A stretch of DNA of 64,000 nucleotides. Origin: Isoetes taiwanensis (Eukaryota > Streptophyta > Lycopodiopsida > Isoetales > Isoetaceae). The stretch covers positions 15,975,877-16,039,876 of the forward strand of contig JAJEKV010000013.1 of NCBI GenBank assembly GCA_021234155.1. The letters run 5' to 3'. The notes under the pieces are model-generated. The model searched no databases, had not been told where the DNA came from, and was given only the letters and a program-made list of their open reading frames with translations. The position numbers and the translations under genes are program-made. Positions 21,239-32,974 of the stretch are shown here, in pieces (the stretch's first letter is position 1; each line of letters starts with the position of its first letter).

Positions 21239-22600
21239 CACATTCTGTCAGGCTACAGACATGCGCGTGAATCTGGCCAAGACCATGGTGGTTCTCATAT
21301 CCTCTTCACGCCACCCCACGCCTCCTGCACTCACATATCGGGGACAGCCTATAGAGGTCCCGCCCACCTACAAGTACCTAGGGGTGGAGTTCCCCTCCTC
21401 GCTCTGTTGGGAGGCGTCCATCCGCTTGCGGGTGACAGGAGGCTGGAAAGCGCTTTATGCCATGCAGAACAACAGTCACCAGGCAGAGCTCTATGATTGG
21501 GGCCATCAATCACATCTCTTTCGGGCACTGGTCGAGCCTGTCCTTCTGTACGGGGTCGAGGTTTGGAGCCCGTTCGTCTCTTTGGCGACCTGGAATGACT
21601 TGGAGCAGGTGCAGAAGGCATTTTTGGCACGGGCACTTGGGGTGAAACCTTCACCCCTATCGGTTCTTTGCTGCGAGAAATGGATTCTTGCCGCTTCAGC
21701 GGCAGCCCTTGATAGACACATCGTCTATTTTCGAGAAAGTGGTTAATATGGGTGATGTTCGGCTCCCGCACTGGCTTCTGTTGTGGGCAATGGGCCCGTA
21801 GCGGCTTTCGGGCTTTGTTGGAGGGGTAAGAGAGATCGTGGTTCACCGATGGAACGTCTGCGGGGAGCACAGTGCGTCGCAAGTGGACCCTGAGCCCGAT
21901 CGTGGCGGCCAGCGGGGAGTACACGGGCGCTTGCTTCCTTGGCAAGCTCACGGGACCCCGGCGGCTCTAGAAGCGGTCAAAATGGCCCATTACAAGGAGC
22001 ACATCAATCCCGGGTTAGCGGGCCCCGCGGCTCTACTGCGTTCCCGGTACCGCCCAAAAGCGCACTCATTGCCTCCATTCGCCACGAGTGCCCACCATCT
22101 TCGCGCTCGAGGCGGGCGGGTGGATTGGGGAGCCCCCGCCGGGACAAGCTCTGTCGATCTTTGTCAAGCGGGTGCCATTGAGGATGAGTCTCACACTTTC
22201 GGAGTTGCCCGGCATTTAGTCGGTCAGGGCGGATCACACGCTCCCTTAGTATGGCCGGACTTGCCCCTACATTTGCTGATGAACACACCGTCAATACGTG
22301 CTCTGGTGTCGTACATTCAGGAGGTACTAGATCTGCGAGCTCACCTTTGCCCCCGCCTGGCTGCCCGCTGATCAGGCACTACGGGTGCGATGCATGAGTG
22401 TATATATTTGTGTGTTTTTGCATTTTGTATATTAGAACAGTTTGTCAGCAGGCTGATTGCTGCCACGGTTTTTCCCTCGAAAACCCTTCGGGGCGGGGGT
22501 TTTTTAATCCGGGTAGTAATCCGCTTGCTGCGCTTTTGTATTGAGTCCCATAGACCGATTGGTCTCCGTGGACGATAAAAATACCTTCCTTCCTTCCTTG
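21239..22600 (+). mobile_element. LINE 3' half (copy 2)
   Basis: Matches 6803-8146. It is cleaner than copy 1: the frame at 21261-21746 stays open through TYKYLGVEFPSSLCW, FRALVEPVLLYGVEVWSPFVS and LARALGVKPS (end of the RT thumb region). A later frame has DLCQAGAIEDESHTFG, the C-terminal knuckle. The 3' UTR ends in ACCTTCCTTCCTTCC as in copy 1. The left edge is the duplication breakpoint and not a primary 5' truncation, because copy 1 continues upstream. Confidence 0.88.
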
Positions 22601-23617
22601 AAAATATATAAGTTTGATAGCCTAAGACCCTCTGCATTCACATAAAATCAAGATTGTCACCCACTCCCTGCTATTCATGGAACATCTCAGGCACCCTTCT
22701 TTGCAATAATTTTTAGGTCTCTACCTGCCTGTATGCAAGACCCTAGAGAGAGAGAAGTGAAATTTAAGGTAGATCTCTTTAAGGCCCTGAGTAGAACATG
22801 TCGAGATTGTGCTAGTTCATGGCTAGTGCACGAGCCCTTTCCATTGTTTGTGCACTCCTCAAAGAGATCTTGGGTTGCATATCTTTGAACAGTTTCCACC
22901 ATCTCTACTTGGCAAACCACTGATGGTAGATATTTCACCATTATTGGACATCTTGGCTGCCTTTCATTCACTACACTAGCGTTACCCCTATTCCAATGCC
23001 GCCCTTTCCAAAGTCTAAGGCATCATTTCCTTTTCTTGCTCAGTGCTAAGCACATGTGGATGCCTCTTCTGCTGATGAGTTATCCTACCGTACTGCTAGT
23101 CCCTTACTATGGACTCATGTATACTAGACCTTCTATATAGAAATGCCATATTTCATTGACCTTTTGTAGGATGTCTAGCATTTGTTGTTCGGCCCATTGG
23201 TCTCTTTTCAATAGAGGAGTCTTCATGCCCTGGATTTTACTTACTGCAAACTCTGTCCTCCTCTTCATTTGCTGCTTAATTCTCTTAGTAATTGCAGTTT
23301 GATTGTATAAGCGCCATCGAATTTGGCCAACAGTAAAGTTCCGTGGAGGAGATTTCTGTATGGGATTATAAGTTTGGAAATGAATTTGAACCAATTCACA
23401 TGACTGATCGATTCCATTTGAAAGGATTGTTGCTGATCTTCCTGCCAATTTGAGCCCCTTTGCATTGATTATGAGCTAATTCCGAGATTTGTGCGGTCTG
23501 CAACGCGGCTTGATTTTTGATGGGGGTCATGAAAGGGTCACCACAAGTCGCATGGGAATGGCGGCACGACCGGAAGTCAGCGCCCGCATGCTGGCGAGGG
23601 GGGTTGCACGACGGGGC

Positions 23618-23749
23618 TGGGCCCAGTAGGACCGCGGCTGTTGAGTCGCTATAGGGGCAACCCCACTAATACATATACATATTAGACTATCTAGAAGCAA
23701 AGGAATACAAAGGGTTTAAAAGGTTAGGGTTTACATAGCCTAAACCCTA
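23618..23749 (+). promoter_or_regulatory. Promoter elements: TGGGCC site II and inverted telo-boxes
   Basis: Upstream of the FAM136A-like ATG (23806) lie TGGGCC(C) at 23618-23624, AGGGTTTAAA at 23711-23720, TTAGGGTTTA at 23724-23733 and TAAACCCTA at 23741-23749. The last two form an inverted pair. Telo-boxes combined with TGGGCY (site II) motifs are known in plant promoters of genes for ribosomal and mitochondrial proteins active in dividing cells. The same arrangement, with base changes in the TGGGCC, is at 9150-9310. Confidence 0.6.
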
Positions 23750-23805
23750 GAGATCCCTTACACGATTTAACACGAGTTTACACTTTTACAACCTAGCCCA
23801 CAACC

Positions 23806-24528
23806 ATGGATGCAGCTGCGCGGCGCTTGTCTCTTGACGTAAATGCTGCAGTGAGCGAGTCTATGAAAGATATTCAGGACTATGTTTCTTACAACTTACA
23901 GGTGATTTTCCGCTGCCAGAAATTTATTCTTTGTGTTGTATGCCATTTTTTTTTATTTTTTCTTCTTGTCTTGGCCTCCAGAGGCATTATTTTAGATGTG
24001 CTAGTAGATGCTTTGATGCTCGGACATCTCCGGAGTTGGCAAATAATTGTGTTGAGCAGTGCGTGGCTCCTCTTCAACGAGCTAACAGAATATTAAACGA
24101 CGAGCTCTCTAAATTTCAGGTTAGCTTGCAGGTTTTGTTTTGGTGATCGTTTTTAAAACTCGCCTTTAGATTGACATAGGTATTGAATCAACATACCCGT
24201 GTCTCATTCATGGCGTATATTATGTAGAAATATGCTATATGAATGGATGCTGTCAAATCCTCCATTCAGTATCTATTTTCATACAGATCTTCGATGTTAA
24301 CCATGTTTGTCATTCTAAATTAATCTGCCAACTAAACAGGAGAGGTTGACAAGAAGTGTTATGGTCTGTCGTGATCGACTGGAAATCTCAGAGGAATCCA
24401 TTGTTACTCCACTACAGGACGCGCAGATGCAGTTATGTGTGGAAACAAGTGTTCAGGAGCATATAAAAACTTTGCCACGTATAGCAGAGAAAATAAAATC
24501 TCAAATTACAGTTAACGAGGAATATTAG
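23806..24528 (+). CDS. FAM136A-like (DUF842) protein, three exons
   Basis: Exons 23806-23901, 23982-24119 and 24340-24528, all joined in phase 0 with CAG/GT borders, give 140 residues with TAG at 24526-24528. The start lies in AACCATGG. Family landmarks are HYFRCASRCFD (C-x3-C) and NNCVEQCVAPLQRAN (second C-x3-C), followed by LSKFQERLTRSVMVC and CVETSVQEHIKTLP. In the third and fourth pairs one Cys is Ser, as I recall for plant members; animal FAM136A keeps all four. FAM136A proteins are small, helical and mitochondrial (intermembrane space in animals); the exact role in plants is not established. Length fits the family. A GTCAGT donor-like site directly after the stop suggests an intron in the 3' UTR, with an acceptor near 25094. 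It is the intact member of a duplicated pair. Confidence 0.85.
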
Positions 24529-25247
24529 GTCAGTGAATTTTTTTCCTGATTGAAGTGGTATTTATGGATGAATACAGAATCATTGCTTTGTATCATTTTT
24601 CCATTTTAAGCAGCACAATTCGAAGGCATTTATGGAGTCAATAATCCCATTAGTGCTCAAAATTTGTGCGAAACTACTGTTCATTTGAAGCATTTATTTT
24701 CTTTACCACCTTTTGTGGTGGTGACAATGCTCTGTGATACATTGTTTCCTGTGTCTAGTACGGGCTAGATTGTTTGTTTTATGTTTCTCCGTTGTGGGTA
24801 TGCATTTTTGTTGTATGCCCAGCAGCAGTGTGGACTTGAATGTTATGGTTGGTAGTATCTCTTAACCGCTTCTATGAATCTTATGACTGCTAGTATCTCT
24901 CAAAAGCTCCGCTCATATAGTATTTCAAGTAGCCTGTAATATTTGCGCCTGACAATTCCCTTAAAGTATGACAAGGTGTGATGTGTTGTATTTTCTATTT
25001 AGCACTGAAATCTGAGCTAGTAATGTCTTGTTTATTTTGTGTCAGCATAGTTAGAGCTGTAATAGTTTCATTTACCAAGTTTGTTAATTGCAGGATCATT
25101 ACACCTTCACTTTGGTTCCTGATAGTATACTTGCAAGTGTCTTTTGCCAACGATGTAAGAACTCAATGTCATCACTTTTTGTCTGTCATTACTTTCCTTT
25201 GGGCCAATGATGCAAAATCCATGATCGGCATCATAATAGAGCGGCGT

Positions 25248-28150
25248 ATGCTGCAATGATGCTATTCCTAGGACGGTCTGAGGCTTCTTGAAGGCTTTTT
25301 AACTTGTACATTAACGTTCTGGAATTCTCTTGTAACTTGTTCACATTTTGAAATGCTAGATTATTCTTCCTAGGCTACAATCCTACTGAGTGTTCTGGAC
25401 ACTGGCTAGTGATGGGTGACGTATCGGTGACGTATCCACTTCTCCAAAGTATGTGAAGACACATATGTCTATTAACAAATTTTGTAAAGTCTGTAGTGAA
25501 TGTCCAGTCTACTCTTTGTCCTTATGGAGTATTTGACAGTCAATGTAACTTTGCCTCCTTGTAAAAGTCTGATAATTAAGTCAATAGTGCTCACTAACTG
25601 TGGTTACACCTATCAGTTAAGACTATCAGTTAATTACGTTGCAAAGGTTTCTATCGAATGACCTCTCAAGTCTGATGTTTTAGTCTAGTTTGCACAGAGT
25701 TGGCAATCTGTGCTCCTGCGCTAACTCAGTCTACACCCATGGCTCCAAGATTGTGTTGCAAGTTAAAACCAATGGTTTCGCAATTTTTCTATGCCAGTAG
25801 TTTCTTTAGTCTGATATTTTTTAGTCTTAGTTCAAATTGAGCAAGAACAAGGTGCTTTGAACACAGGGGGTTGCCCTCTTAATAACATAAAGCAGCAATA
25901 TACCTTGTAGTTGATTGCGAAAGCAATCTAAAAATTAGTTGGACAAAATCCCTAGATCTAATTCAACCATGATTTGCTGCATCTTATCAAATGGGAAATC
26001 TGAGATGCGCTCTCGTGTTAAATTTAAAATAAAACACCCTAAAATGTCTACAATATCATCTATTTAAAATGTTTTTGCGTGGGTTGCCTCCAAGTTGGCG
26101 TTAACGCTTTTACTTGCAGTGCAAATGTCGTTTTGAGACCGGTCACTTTTTCTGGGCCCCCAGGAAAACCTTTGACGGGCCAATAGGTGGGTGTTTTGTT
26201 TCGACAGCCAAGATCTGTTTGGAGGGCTTTTGGACGATAGAAATTTTGTGCATCTGAAGCATTAGTCAGCATTATTGGGTATAAGCAAAGCGCCAAAAGT
26301 TTTCTCCGATAGAGGTATAAGCTATAGCCAAAAGCTTGATAATTCAGCTTCTTGTTTTTCCAGAGGAGCTGTTAGGCAAAAAATATGTTCAAACAGAATC
26401 GAAAGACCTTAGACTTTCGTTATTTGTGCAGCAGATGCTTTGCTTGTGCATAGTATACCGTGCAAAATGCATTCGGCACTGTGAGATTTGGCATAATCTA
26501 ATTCCATGCTCTGTTCTATCCAATCCACTAGTGATTGGAAGTATTCTGGATAATTTTGCTGGATCATTCGCCAAATCTAATAGATTTAAGGGCAACCCAC
26601 AGTTGGTTAGCACCTTATTTTTTTTTAGTATAAAGAAAATTTATTAGAAGCAGGGGAGCGCTTTTTCTGATGCTTGCCACGAAGATCGTGGGGCGGCATT
26701 CCCCTCCGCCTTCCATCATCTTGCAAATGGACTTCAAATTTGAGGATGGCAATGAGGATATAGGTCCGAGTCATAATATGCGGATTTTTTTTTTCTTGAA
26801 TGGCGGTAGAAAGATTTGCTTATTTCATTTCCCGGCTTTAAGAAGAATGGCGGATTTGGGTCTTAGACACTAGAAAAACGGATTTGGATTGCTCTCTTGT
26901 ATAGTTTGTTACAGCAGCAGAAATTGCGTTGGTTTTTTTGCAGGGGGGATACTGGGACTAGGCTACCCGACCTAATCTGTATCAGGGGTGTCCGGCACCT
27001 GGTATCCCTTAAAAATCTTGCTCTTTACAATATTTAGTGGTGATTTTGGAAAAGAAAGTTCTATGGCTTGGTTTTTAGTTTTTAATGAGGTTGAGTCGGT
27101 CTTGTGTCTTGCTTTCCTAGGCCTTAAAATATCTGCTTCATGGTGCTTTTTTGGGTGGGTGTTCCTAGGTCATACTCCATTGGTTCTTTGTTTTTCTAGG
27201 TTCTTGCCAGGTCGGTTTAGCATGCTTTGGTTGGGCCTTGCTCTTGTTGAGTTGTCTAACATAGAGCTTTAAAAGGTTTTTTGTGGGCTCTTCTTTTTGC
27301 ATGTTGGTGGTTGTCTTACATCTTGAGTTGCTATTTGTTTGGTGGTGCTTTTTCATGCTTCCTTAGATCATTTGGTGTTTGGCCTAGTCAGTTTGTCGTA
27401 GTTATGGTTTTATTTTGATGGCCTATCTAATCCTTTGTTCACTTTGGTCGAGTCCTCGGTTGTCATGGATGGTCTCACCCCTGTTTAAGTTAACGTTTGT
27501 TCGAAAGTTTAGCATCATTTAGACTGGTCTTTTATGGTTGTAGAACGTCATTGGGCAAAAGATTTCTTCGGTTTGATATAATGCTTCGATTTTTGGGTGG
27601 ATGCTATTTCGATTCGGTTAGTAAGTTGCTTCATCTTGACAGACTTCCTTCTCCAATTCATCCCTTAATCCTATACTCCTAGATTAGCCTTGTTTTGCCG
27701 GATTGCGCTTGCAAAGATCTCATTATTTTTTAATTTAAACAAACAAGGTGGTGAAAGCCACTTCAAGAGGTTTTTATGGTTTTGTGGTTTCCTTTGCTTT
27801 AGTTGTTTGGGTGAATAGTTCTCATTTTGGGTCATGTTCTTGTCCTTTTCTTGGATCAAGTTGTTTAAATCCACCTAGGCCACATTTAGTTAAAGTGGGT
27901 CAGATCCTGACGTTTGGGTCTCAGACTGAAAATGGAACTCATACTAAAGTTTTTTTTTTTTTGAATTGAATGCTTGAGTAGAATTACACATCATACACCA
28001 AGAATTGGGTCACTTGTTTTCCTCATAAATTTTACAAATTATGAGTTCAGAAAGTTTTCAAACTTCTCAATATTATCTACCTTCATACAGTGCTATAGCA
28101 TGAAGGTTGCTCATGGCTTTGTCCATCTCCTTTTTGGGGATCCTGTGGGC
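25248..28150. other. No gene recognised; T/G-rich tract
   Basis: No open frame here matches a known domain. From about 26950 to 27960 the plus strand is strongly T/G-rich with few A/C, ending in a run of T (about 27950-27962). This could be the untranslated part of an old retroelement, but no coding part adjoins it. The first few hundred bases probably hold the 3' UTR of the FAM136A-like gene. Confidence 0.4.
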
Positions 28151-28199
28151 CTTGTTCTTTAAAATGTGACAAGTTGGATATGACCATACCACACACTCC

Positions 28200-29690
28200 A
28201 CCAATTCCCTCCTTTGAGGGTCAGCATGATTTGCCCTCCACTTCTTCTCCTAGCAGCGGTGTATTGTTCCTTCAAGTTGCCCTTCTTGCGCCTTCCAATG
28301 GGCTCCCAATATTGAATTTGGAATCCAGGATGCAACCTCTCTCCATCAGACATGGTGGTGGTAACATCAGAGAGTGCCACCCCTAACCAAATTGGACAAT
28401 CCTCACGTCAGGCCTTACTAGCACAAAGTATCCTTCCTTGATGTCCACAAAAGGATCCCACTCAGGAAGATCAAACCACTGCGGCTTTGAGGCCTTGCTT
28501 CCCACAAACCACTTGGAGCCATTGTTAGGACCTAAGTCAACTTTTTTCGATGTGCTTGCTCCATGAGAACCCTCCCATCTAGACTCTGGTAAGAACCCGT
28601 CTCTCAGCTTCCCCCCATGGTTGTTCTGTTTTTAAGCATGTCACAACTTTCTCCCAATAATTGATTAGGGAGTCCATGTGATTTTTCTTCAGGAGACGTG
28701 TATTCCATTTCGAACATCATCCCAGTGCGTTATATAATCCTTGATGCCCTTCACTAGTTGGCTAGAGTCTTTAACAGTCTTGAAGGGAAGAAGTGGTTTT
28801 GACTGCCCTCTAGAACCCCACCATCATGTGTATGCCCAACCATTATGAACTCTACCTTCACAATCTTAAATACTCCCACTGTTGTCAAGTATGACATTGC
28901 CCCAAACATCCATCTATTCTTGTTTTCTTTTCAACAGTTGTCCAATTGAACACATAGATCCTCTGGCAGTTGTTTCTCAAGTAAGGGAAAGTCATCCCAA
29001 GCCCTCCTTGTTTCTTTCGACATCTTGGATGTGAGCTCCTTTATTTGCCTTTGGTAACAGAGCAGTTGATCATCCATCAAAGCCTAAAAAATGGGGGCTG
29101 ATGGAGAATACCTCCTCCCTTCTATCGATCCTCTCTCTAGTGTTCTCAAGCACTTGAAAATAGAACTCACATGGAAATTTCAATCATCCCTCCATAGATC
29201 AAGCACAAAATGACCATAGGTGTCAGTTCCATGCCCATGTGTCAAGACACCCGCCAGACTCTGAAAAGCGTTTTGACAACACTTTGGCAAAGGATCTAGC
29301 TTTGATAAGAAAGTCTTGTGTTGGTCCATCTTATCATGAATTATACACAAAAATCTGTCATGCTGGAAAAATGTTCTCCACTACCAATACAACTGTCTAC
29401 ATGATATTTAGTCCCTTTGGTGATCTGCAAATTGCTCCATGATTGCCATTCTTTATTTCTCTATTGCAGTTGATGCAAGTGTATCCTTCAATTGAATGCA
29501 AAGACACACACATCTGAGAAGTGAGTTTTCTATAACATGCTGAAATGTGATTGAGAAAGAGGCCGACCTCCAGTAGTTTCTAGAATGGAGTTGACCTCTT
29601 TAAGGCATTCTTTCTGGATGTAATGTTGTGGCAACACCCTTTGGACCACTCATACACCGTGCTCGTTCACCTTCGACTTAGGCCCAAATC
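28200..29690 (-). pseudogene. DUF7869-type transposon-like protein, C-terminal part
   Basis: The minus strand, read across several frameshifts, gives in order CLKEVNSILE...PLSQSHFSML, RFLCIIHDKMDQHKTFLSKL, GVLTHGHGTDTYGHFVLDLW, LPEDLCVQLDNC followed by KENKNRWMFGAMSYLTTVGVF, then KVEFIMVGHTHDGG. This is the order seen in a large uncharacterised family of plant and invertebrate proteins with a DUF7869 domain, probably transposon-derived (IHDKMD, LDNC...NKN and GHTHD are its hallmarks). Family naming is from memory. At least four frame changes and stops make it a pseudogene. Its N-terminal part is at 36045-36458, on the other side of the Harbinger element. Confidence 0.75.
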
Positions 29691-31113
29691 ACACCAGGTG
29701 CCCGACCATCTTTAAAATCTTCCCTCTCGTATTGAAAATTTACACGTGGACAGATTGGGCACATGCATCTATCACACCAACGTGCCCAAAACGGGGCTTT
29801 GAGTTGGGCACGCAGAATTTTTTTGGTCGCACGGTAGAGGGTGCCCAAAGCTTGGGCACTATGCCATATCATCAACGGACTGCTGATCTGGAGCAGTCCC
29901 CGGGTGGTGGCCTTGGCGGGAACTGTGAGGCAAGAATTCTTTACCGCTCCAATTCGCTCCAATTCGTGCTTCTCTTTGATACGATTCAATAGTTTATGGG
30001 AAAACAGAAACTACTCAACAATATCTTAATTGTATATCATAATCCGTTTACATCACATATGTCTCAGACAAATACGTTGCTAAGCACGCTTAACCACCCA
30101 ACCGGGTCCACAGGTTATGGCACTGCAATGACAACTAGTATGGCAAACAATCACTACAAACATTCTCTCGCTACTCCGCGTAGCTCTTAAACAAGAACTG
30201 ATAACCCACTTATCAGTTAAGAGGAATCCGCTTGGAACCCAGCCCCAAGACAAGATCCTGTAACTCCGAGCAGAGGTAGGCCAGCTCATGCATCCCCTCG
30301 GACTGGCTGACTGCTTCACTATCTCAGAAACAGATCTCGGCTTGCTAGTGATCCACCTCAATCCCTGTCTTTCAATCCCTGCAGCTATTGCTTGGCGGCT
30401 GGCCTGCTCATCCATGTGATCCGGATGCCAGAAAGATCACCCACGAACTTCTGCTCGTCCAAGGAACACTATTCATCGTCCACGAATCACTGTTCATGGC
30501 CCGAAAACCCTGTTCACCATGTCGCCCATCTCTGTTCTCCACTAACAGATCGATGCCCCCCATCTGTATGTCTCTGTTACAGGTCGCTCCCCCTCTTATG
30601 TGCTGCTCACGTTTGCCTTTTTAATAATAAAGGCCCATCTCTTTAAAAATATCCATCCCATATAAGGCAAGTGTAGGCCCTTTTTCTATTAAAGACAAGA
30701 TATTGTCTTAAATAAGCGTAGGACCATCTTTAGCAAATTCCTTTTGGCATATTAATAGATTGCCCTTTTTCTCCACGACCCCAATCTATTGGATTGCAAC
30801 CACCTTTACCTTGTATTTTCTCTAAGAGTAAAGGTCCCTAGGTAATGTGTATCTCCTCTTCCAATTTCCAATGGTTATCCCTTGCCATCAAATGTTTGCC
30901 ATATTTTGCCACGCCCCCATAACCCTGGCGCCGTGGACCACTCCCCCGTGCTATGATACGGACTGGCTCCGTATCACTCTTCTTCAGCGTCTCTGGATTT
31001 TCAGCATCTACATTTCTCTCACAGGTATGTATGGTTTGTCAGTTTTCATTTTTCAATGGTGAATTACGAATCATGAAGTCATTGTCTTGCATTCTTTTGT
31101 GTCCATTGTCCAG

Positions 31114-32211
31114 ATGGATTTCAGTGAGTATGATGTTGTTCCTAGCACTCAGGATGATCAGTTTTCTCAAATACAAGCCACCCAGTACCCTGCATTCAGT
31201 GCCACTTCCCAGCCTAGCCAGCCACCATTTGCAAATTCCATGCATCAATTCATTGCCAGACGGACTCCTATCCCTTGCTTCAATCCTCACCAAAGCACTT
31301 CCAATAATGCTGAGGCCACAGCTACTAGAACAGGTGTTGCCACATATCCTGCTCCTCCTGTGATGCACTCTGCTGCTACTGCTGCATACTTTTCTCTCCT
31401 ACCTCCTGGATCTGCAGCCCACTCAGATTTTTCTCAGCCTCCTATTGTTGCACATTCATCCGCGCCTCCACCTTCTACAGATTTCACTCCTGCAGGTAAG
31501 ACTAGAAAGAGTAGAAAAATTGAGCCAAAAAAAGAAGCTGCGAAGAAGAAAACCAAGAGGTCCGCTGTCCCTAAAACCTCTACTGTGGAAATAGAATCGA
31601 GTGAAGATGATGACGATGCAGGTAAACCATGGCAAGAGAAGCATGTTGTTGCTCTATTACATGCCCGATGTGAAATGAATAAACAATTTTCTGAGAGACC
31701 AAAGCAGGGTACGAATTTGTGGGGACAGGTGCATGCAAAGGTTGTCGCTACGTGTCCTGATTTTAAGAAAGATGCCAAAGCCTGCAGGAAAAAATTTCAG
31801 TATGTGTTGAGACAGTTTCAGGCAGATGTCACCTGGAATAGTGTTTCCGGAAATGATAGAAGAGAAAGCTGTCCATATTACAGTTTAATGGATAGCTATT
31901 TTGGTGAAAGAGCCAATGTCAGGAAACATGTTCATGCTAGTGCAATCGAGGAAGACAATGAATCGGAGATAGGAGACACTGCACAAGAAACTCTTCAAGA
32001 TGTTACACGAGAGAACGTGCAAGTCAAAAAGGAAACTCCAAATTCTTCTTCCTCCAAAAGGAGCAAAAAAGAAACGGCGCTACATATAATGGAAGACTTG
32101 TTGGAACAGGGAAAACAAATGAACGAGACTTTGAAGCAAGCAGAAGCAGAAAAGTTGTTGGTTCTGAAGGGCATTGGTGCCTCCATTGACCGTCTCATTG
32201 ACAAAATTTGA
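31114..32211 (+). CDS. Harbinger Myb/trihelix-like DNA-binding protein
   Basis: Open frame of 365 residues from ATG 31114, which directly follows a splice acceptor (TTGTCCAG). An upstream CACAG/GTATGT at 31024 would make this the second exon with an intron in the 5' UTR. Residues 1-125 are Ser/Pro/Ala-rich and probably disordered. Residues 130-165 are a Lys/Arg-rich nuclear-localisation-like block followed by an acidic run. Residues 170-260 form a trihelix/Myb-like region with WQEKHVVALLHARCEMN and ACRKKFQYVLRQFQAD. The C-terminus (310-365) is a predicted coiled coil rich in Glu and Lys. In PIF/Harbinger elements such a protein works with the transposase and helps its nuclear import and DNA binding. 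It is the only transposon ORF in the window without a visible lesion. Confidence 0.8.
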   Translation: MDFSEYDVVPSTQDDQFSQIQATQYPAFSATSQPSQPPFANSMHQFIARRTPIPCFNPHQSTSNNAEATATRTGVATYPAPPVMHSAATAAYFSLLPPGSAAHSDFSQPPIVAHSSAPPPSTDFTPAGKTRKSRKIEPKKEAAKKKTKRSAVPKTSTVEIESSEDDDDAGKPWQEKHVVALLHARCEMNKQFSERPKQGTNLWGQVHAKVVATCPDFKKDAKACRKKFQYVLRQFQADVTWNSVSGNDRRESCPYYSLMDSYFGERANVRKHVHASAIEEDNESEIGDTAQETLQDVTRENVQVKKETPNSSSSKRSKKETALHIMEDLLEQGKQMNETLKQAEAEKLLVLKGIGASIDRLIDKI

Positions 32212-32790
32212 TGTCATTGAACTTGATTAATTCATTGTTTTGTTTTCATTGTAATCTGCACTCCTGATATTATTTCTTATTCAATTGATAGCAGCAAATA
32301 ATCTTGATTTGCAGCATGAAGTTGATATTAATTTCAGGGTGATTCACTAGCTTATTAAACTCTGGGAGAGGTTTGTGGATTCTTTGGTATACAAGCTAGA
32401 AGTTAAATAATCATTGCACTAGAAGATAGTGTCAGACATAATACTTTATTGTTATATTTATGCACCTCAATTTGGACTGTAATGAAGAGAGCGATCTGAA
32501 CAGAGCTGGAAGTTTCTAGTCTGTTTCTGATTACTGCAGATTTAAGGTAGGCAATGCAGATTTTGTTTTTGCATGTCAACTTTGGTTAGATGTTCATGCA
32601 TCCATTGACAGTCTTACTCAGCATGAATGGCAATTAGCTCTTTCCACTTGTTTACACATACCATTTGGTGCTCAAATCATGGTAAAATCATTTGGTGTTT
32701 GCATTAGAAAATCAGGCTTTACTTACCCTGATGCATTTGACACTGAATAATCTTTCTTTCTTTCCTTAGCTTTGATGAAGTCAATCTAGT

Positions 32791-32974
32791 TTTCATGGAA
32801 GTACGAGTAGAATGAAATTCTTTACTTATTGCATGGTAGAGCAAGAGTTTATCCAGATGGAGAACCAGGTTGCATTGAGATTGCAGCAGGTGACATAGTA
32901 TACCTTCCTAAGGGACTGCTCTGTGCATGGCATGCAATGGAAGATATAGAGAAGACATACAAGCTGTATGACTA
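32791..32974 (+). pseudogene. Cupin_3 (EutQ/ureidoglycine-type) exon fragment
   Basis: After an acceptor-like CAATCTAG the plus strand reads FSWKYE, a TAG, then NEILYLLHGRARVYPDGE, IEIAAGDIVYLPKGLLC and a terminal stop. The glycine-rich LxGRxxVxPDG and GDxVxxPKGxxC strings are the two conserved blocks of the small plant Cupin_3 (DUF861) proteins. Only the C-terminal exon is present and it has one internal stop. It sits between the two genes of the Harbinger element and looks like a captured host gene fragment. Confidence 0.65.

Larger units (their letters stand above)
21239..25247. repeat. Duplicated block, copy B (partner 6803-10813)
   Basis: About 4.0 kb, same order and strand as block A: LINE 3' half, 1.2 kb non-coding, FAM136A-like gene. 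It is the better-preserved copy. Its left edge cuts a pogo-like transposase; its right edge (CATCATAATAGAGCGG) continues into DNA not found in block A. Confidence 0.9.

Noticed and set aside
21239-22600. Independent 5'-truncated LINE insertion
   Set aside because: The homology with 6803-10813 continues far beyond the LINE end into intergenic DNA and a gene, so it is part of a segmental duplication.
30000-30650. LTR of a copia-type element inside the Harbinger element
   Set aside because: The composition is LTR-like with an AATAATAAA near 30625, but no TG...CA ends, duplication or partner copy could be found.
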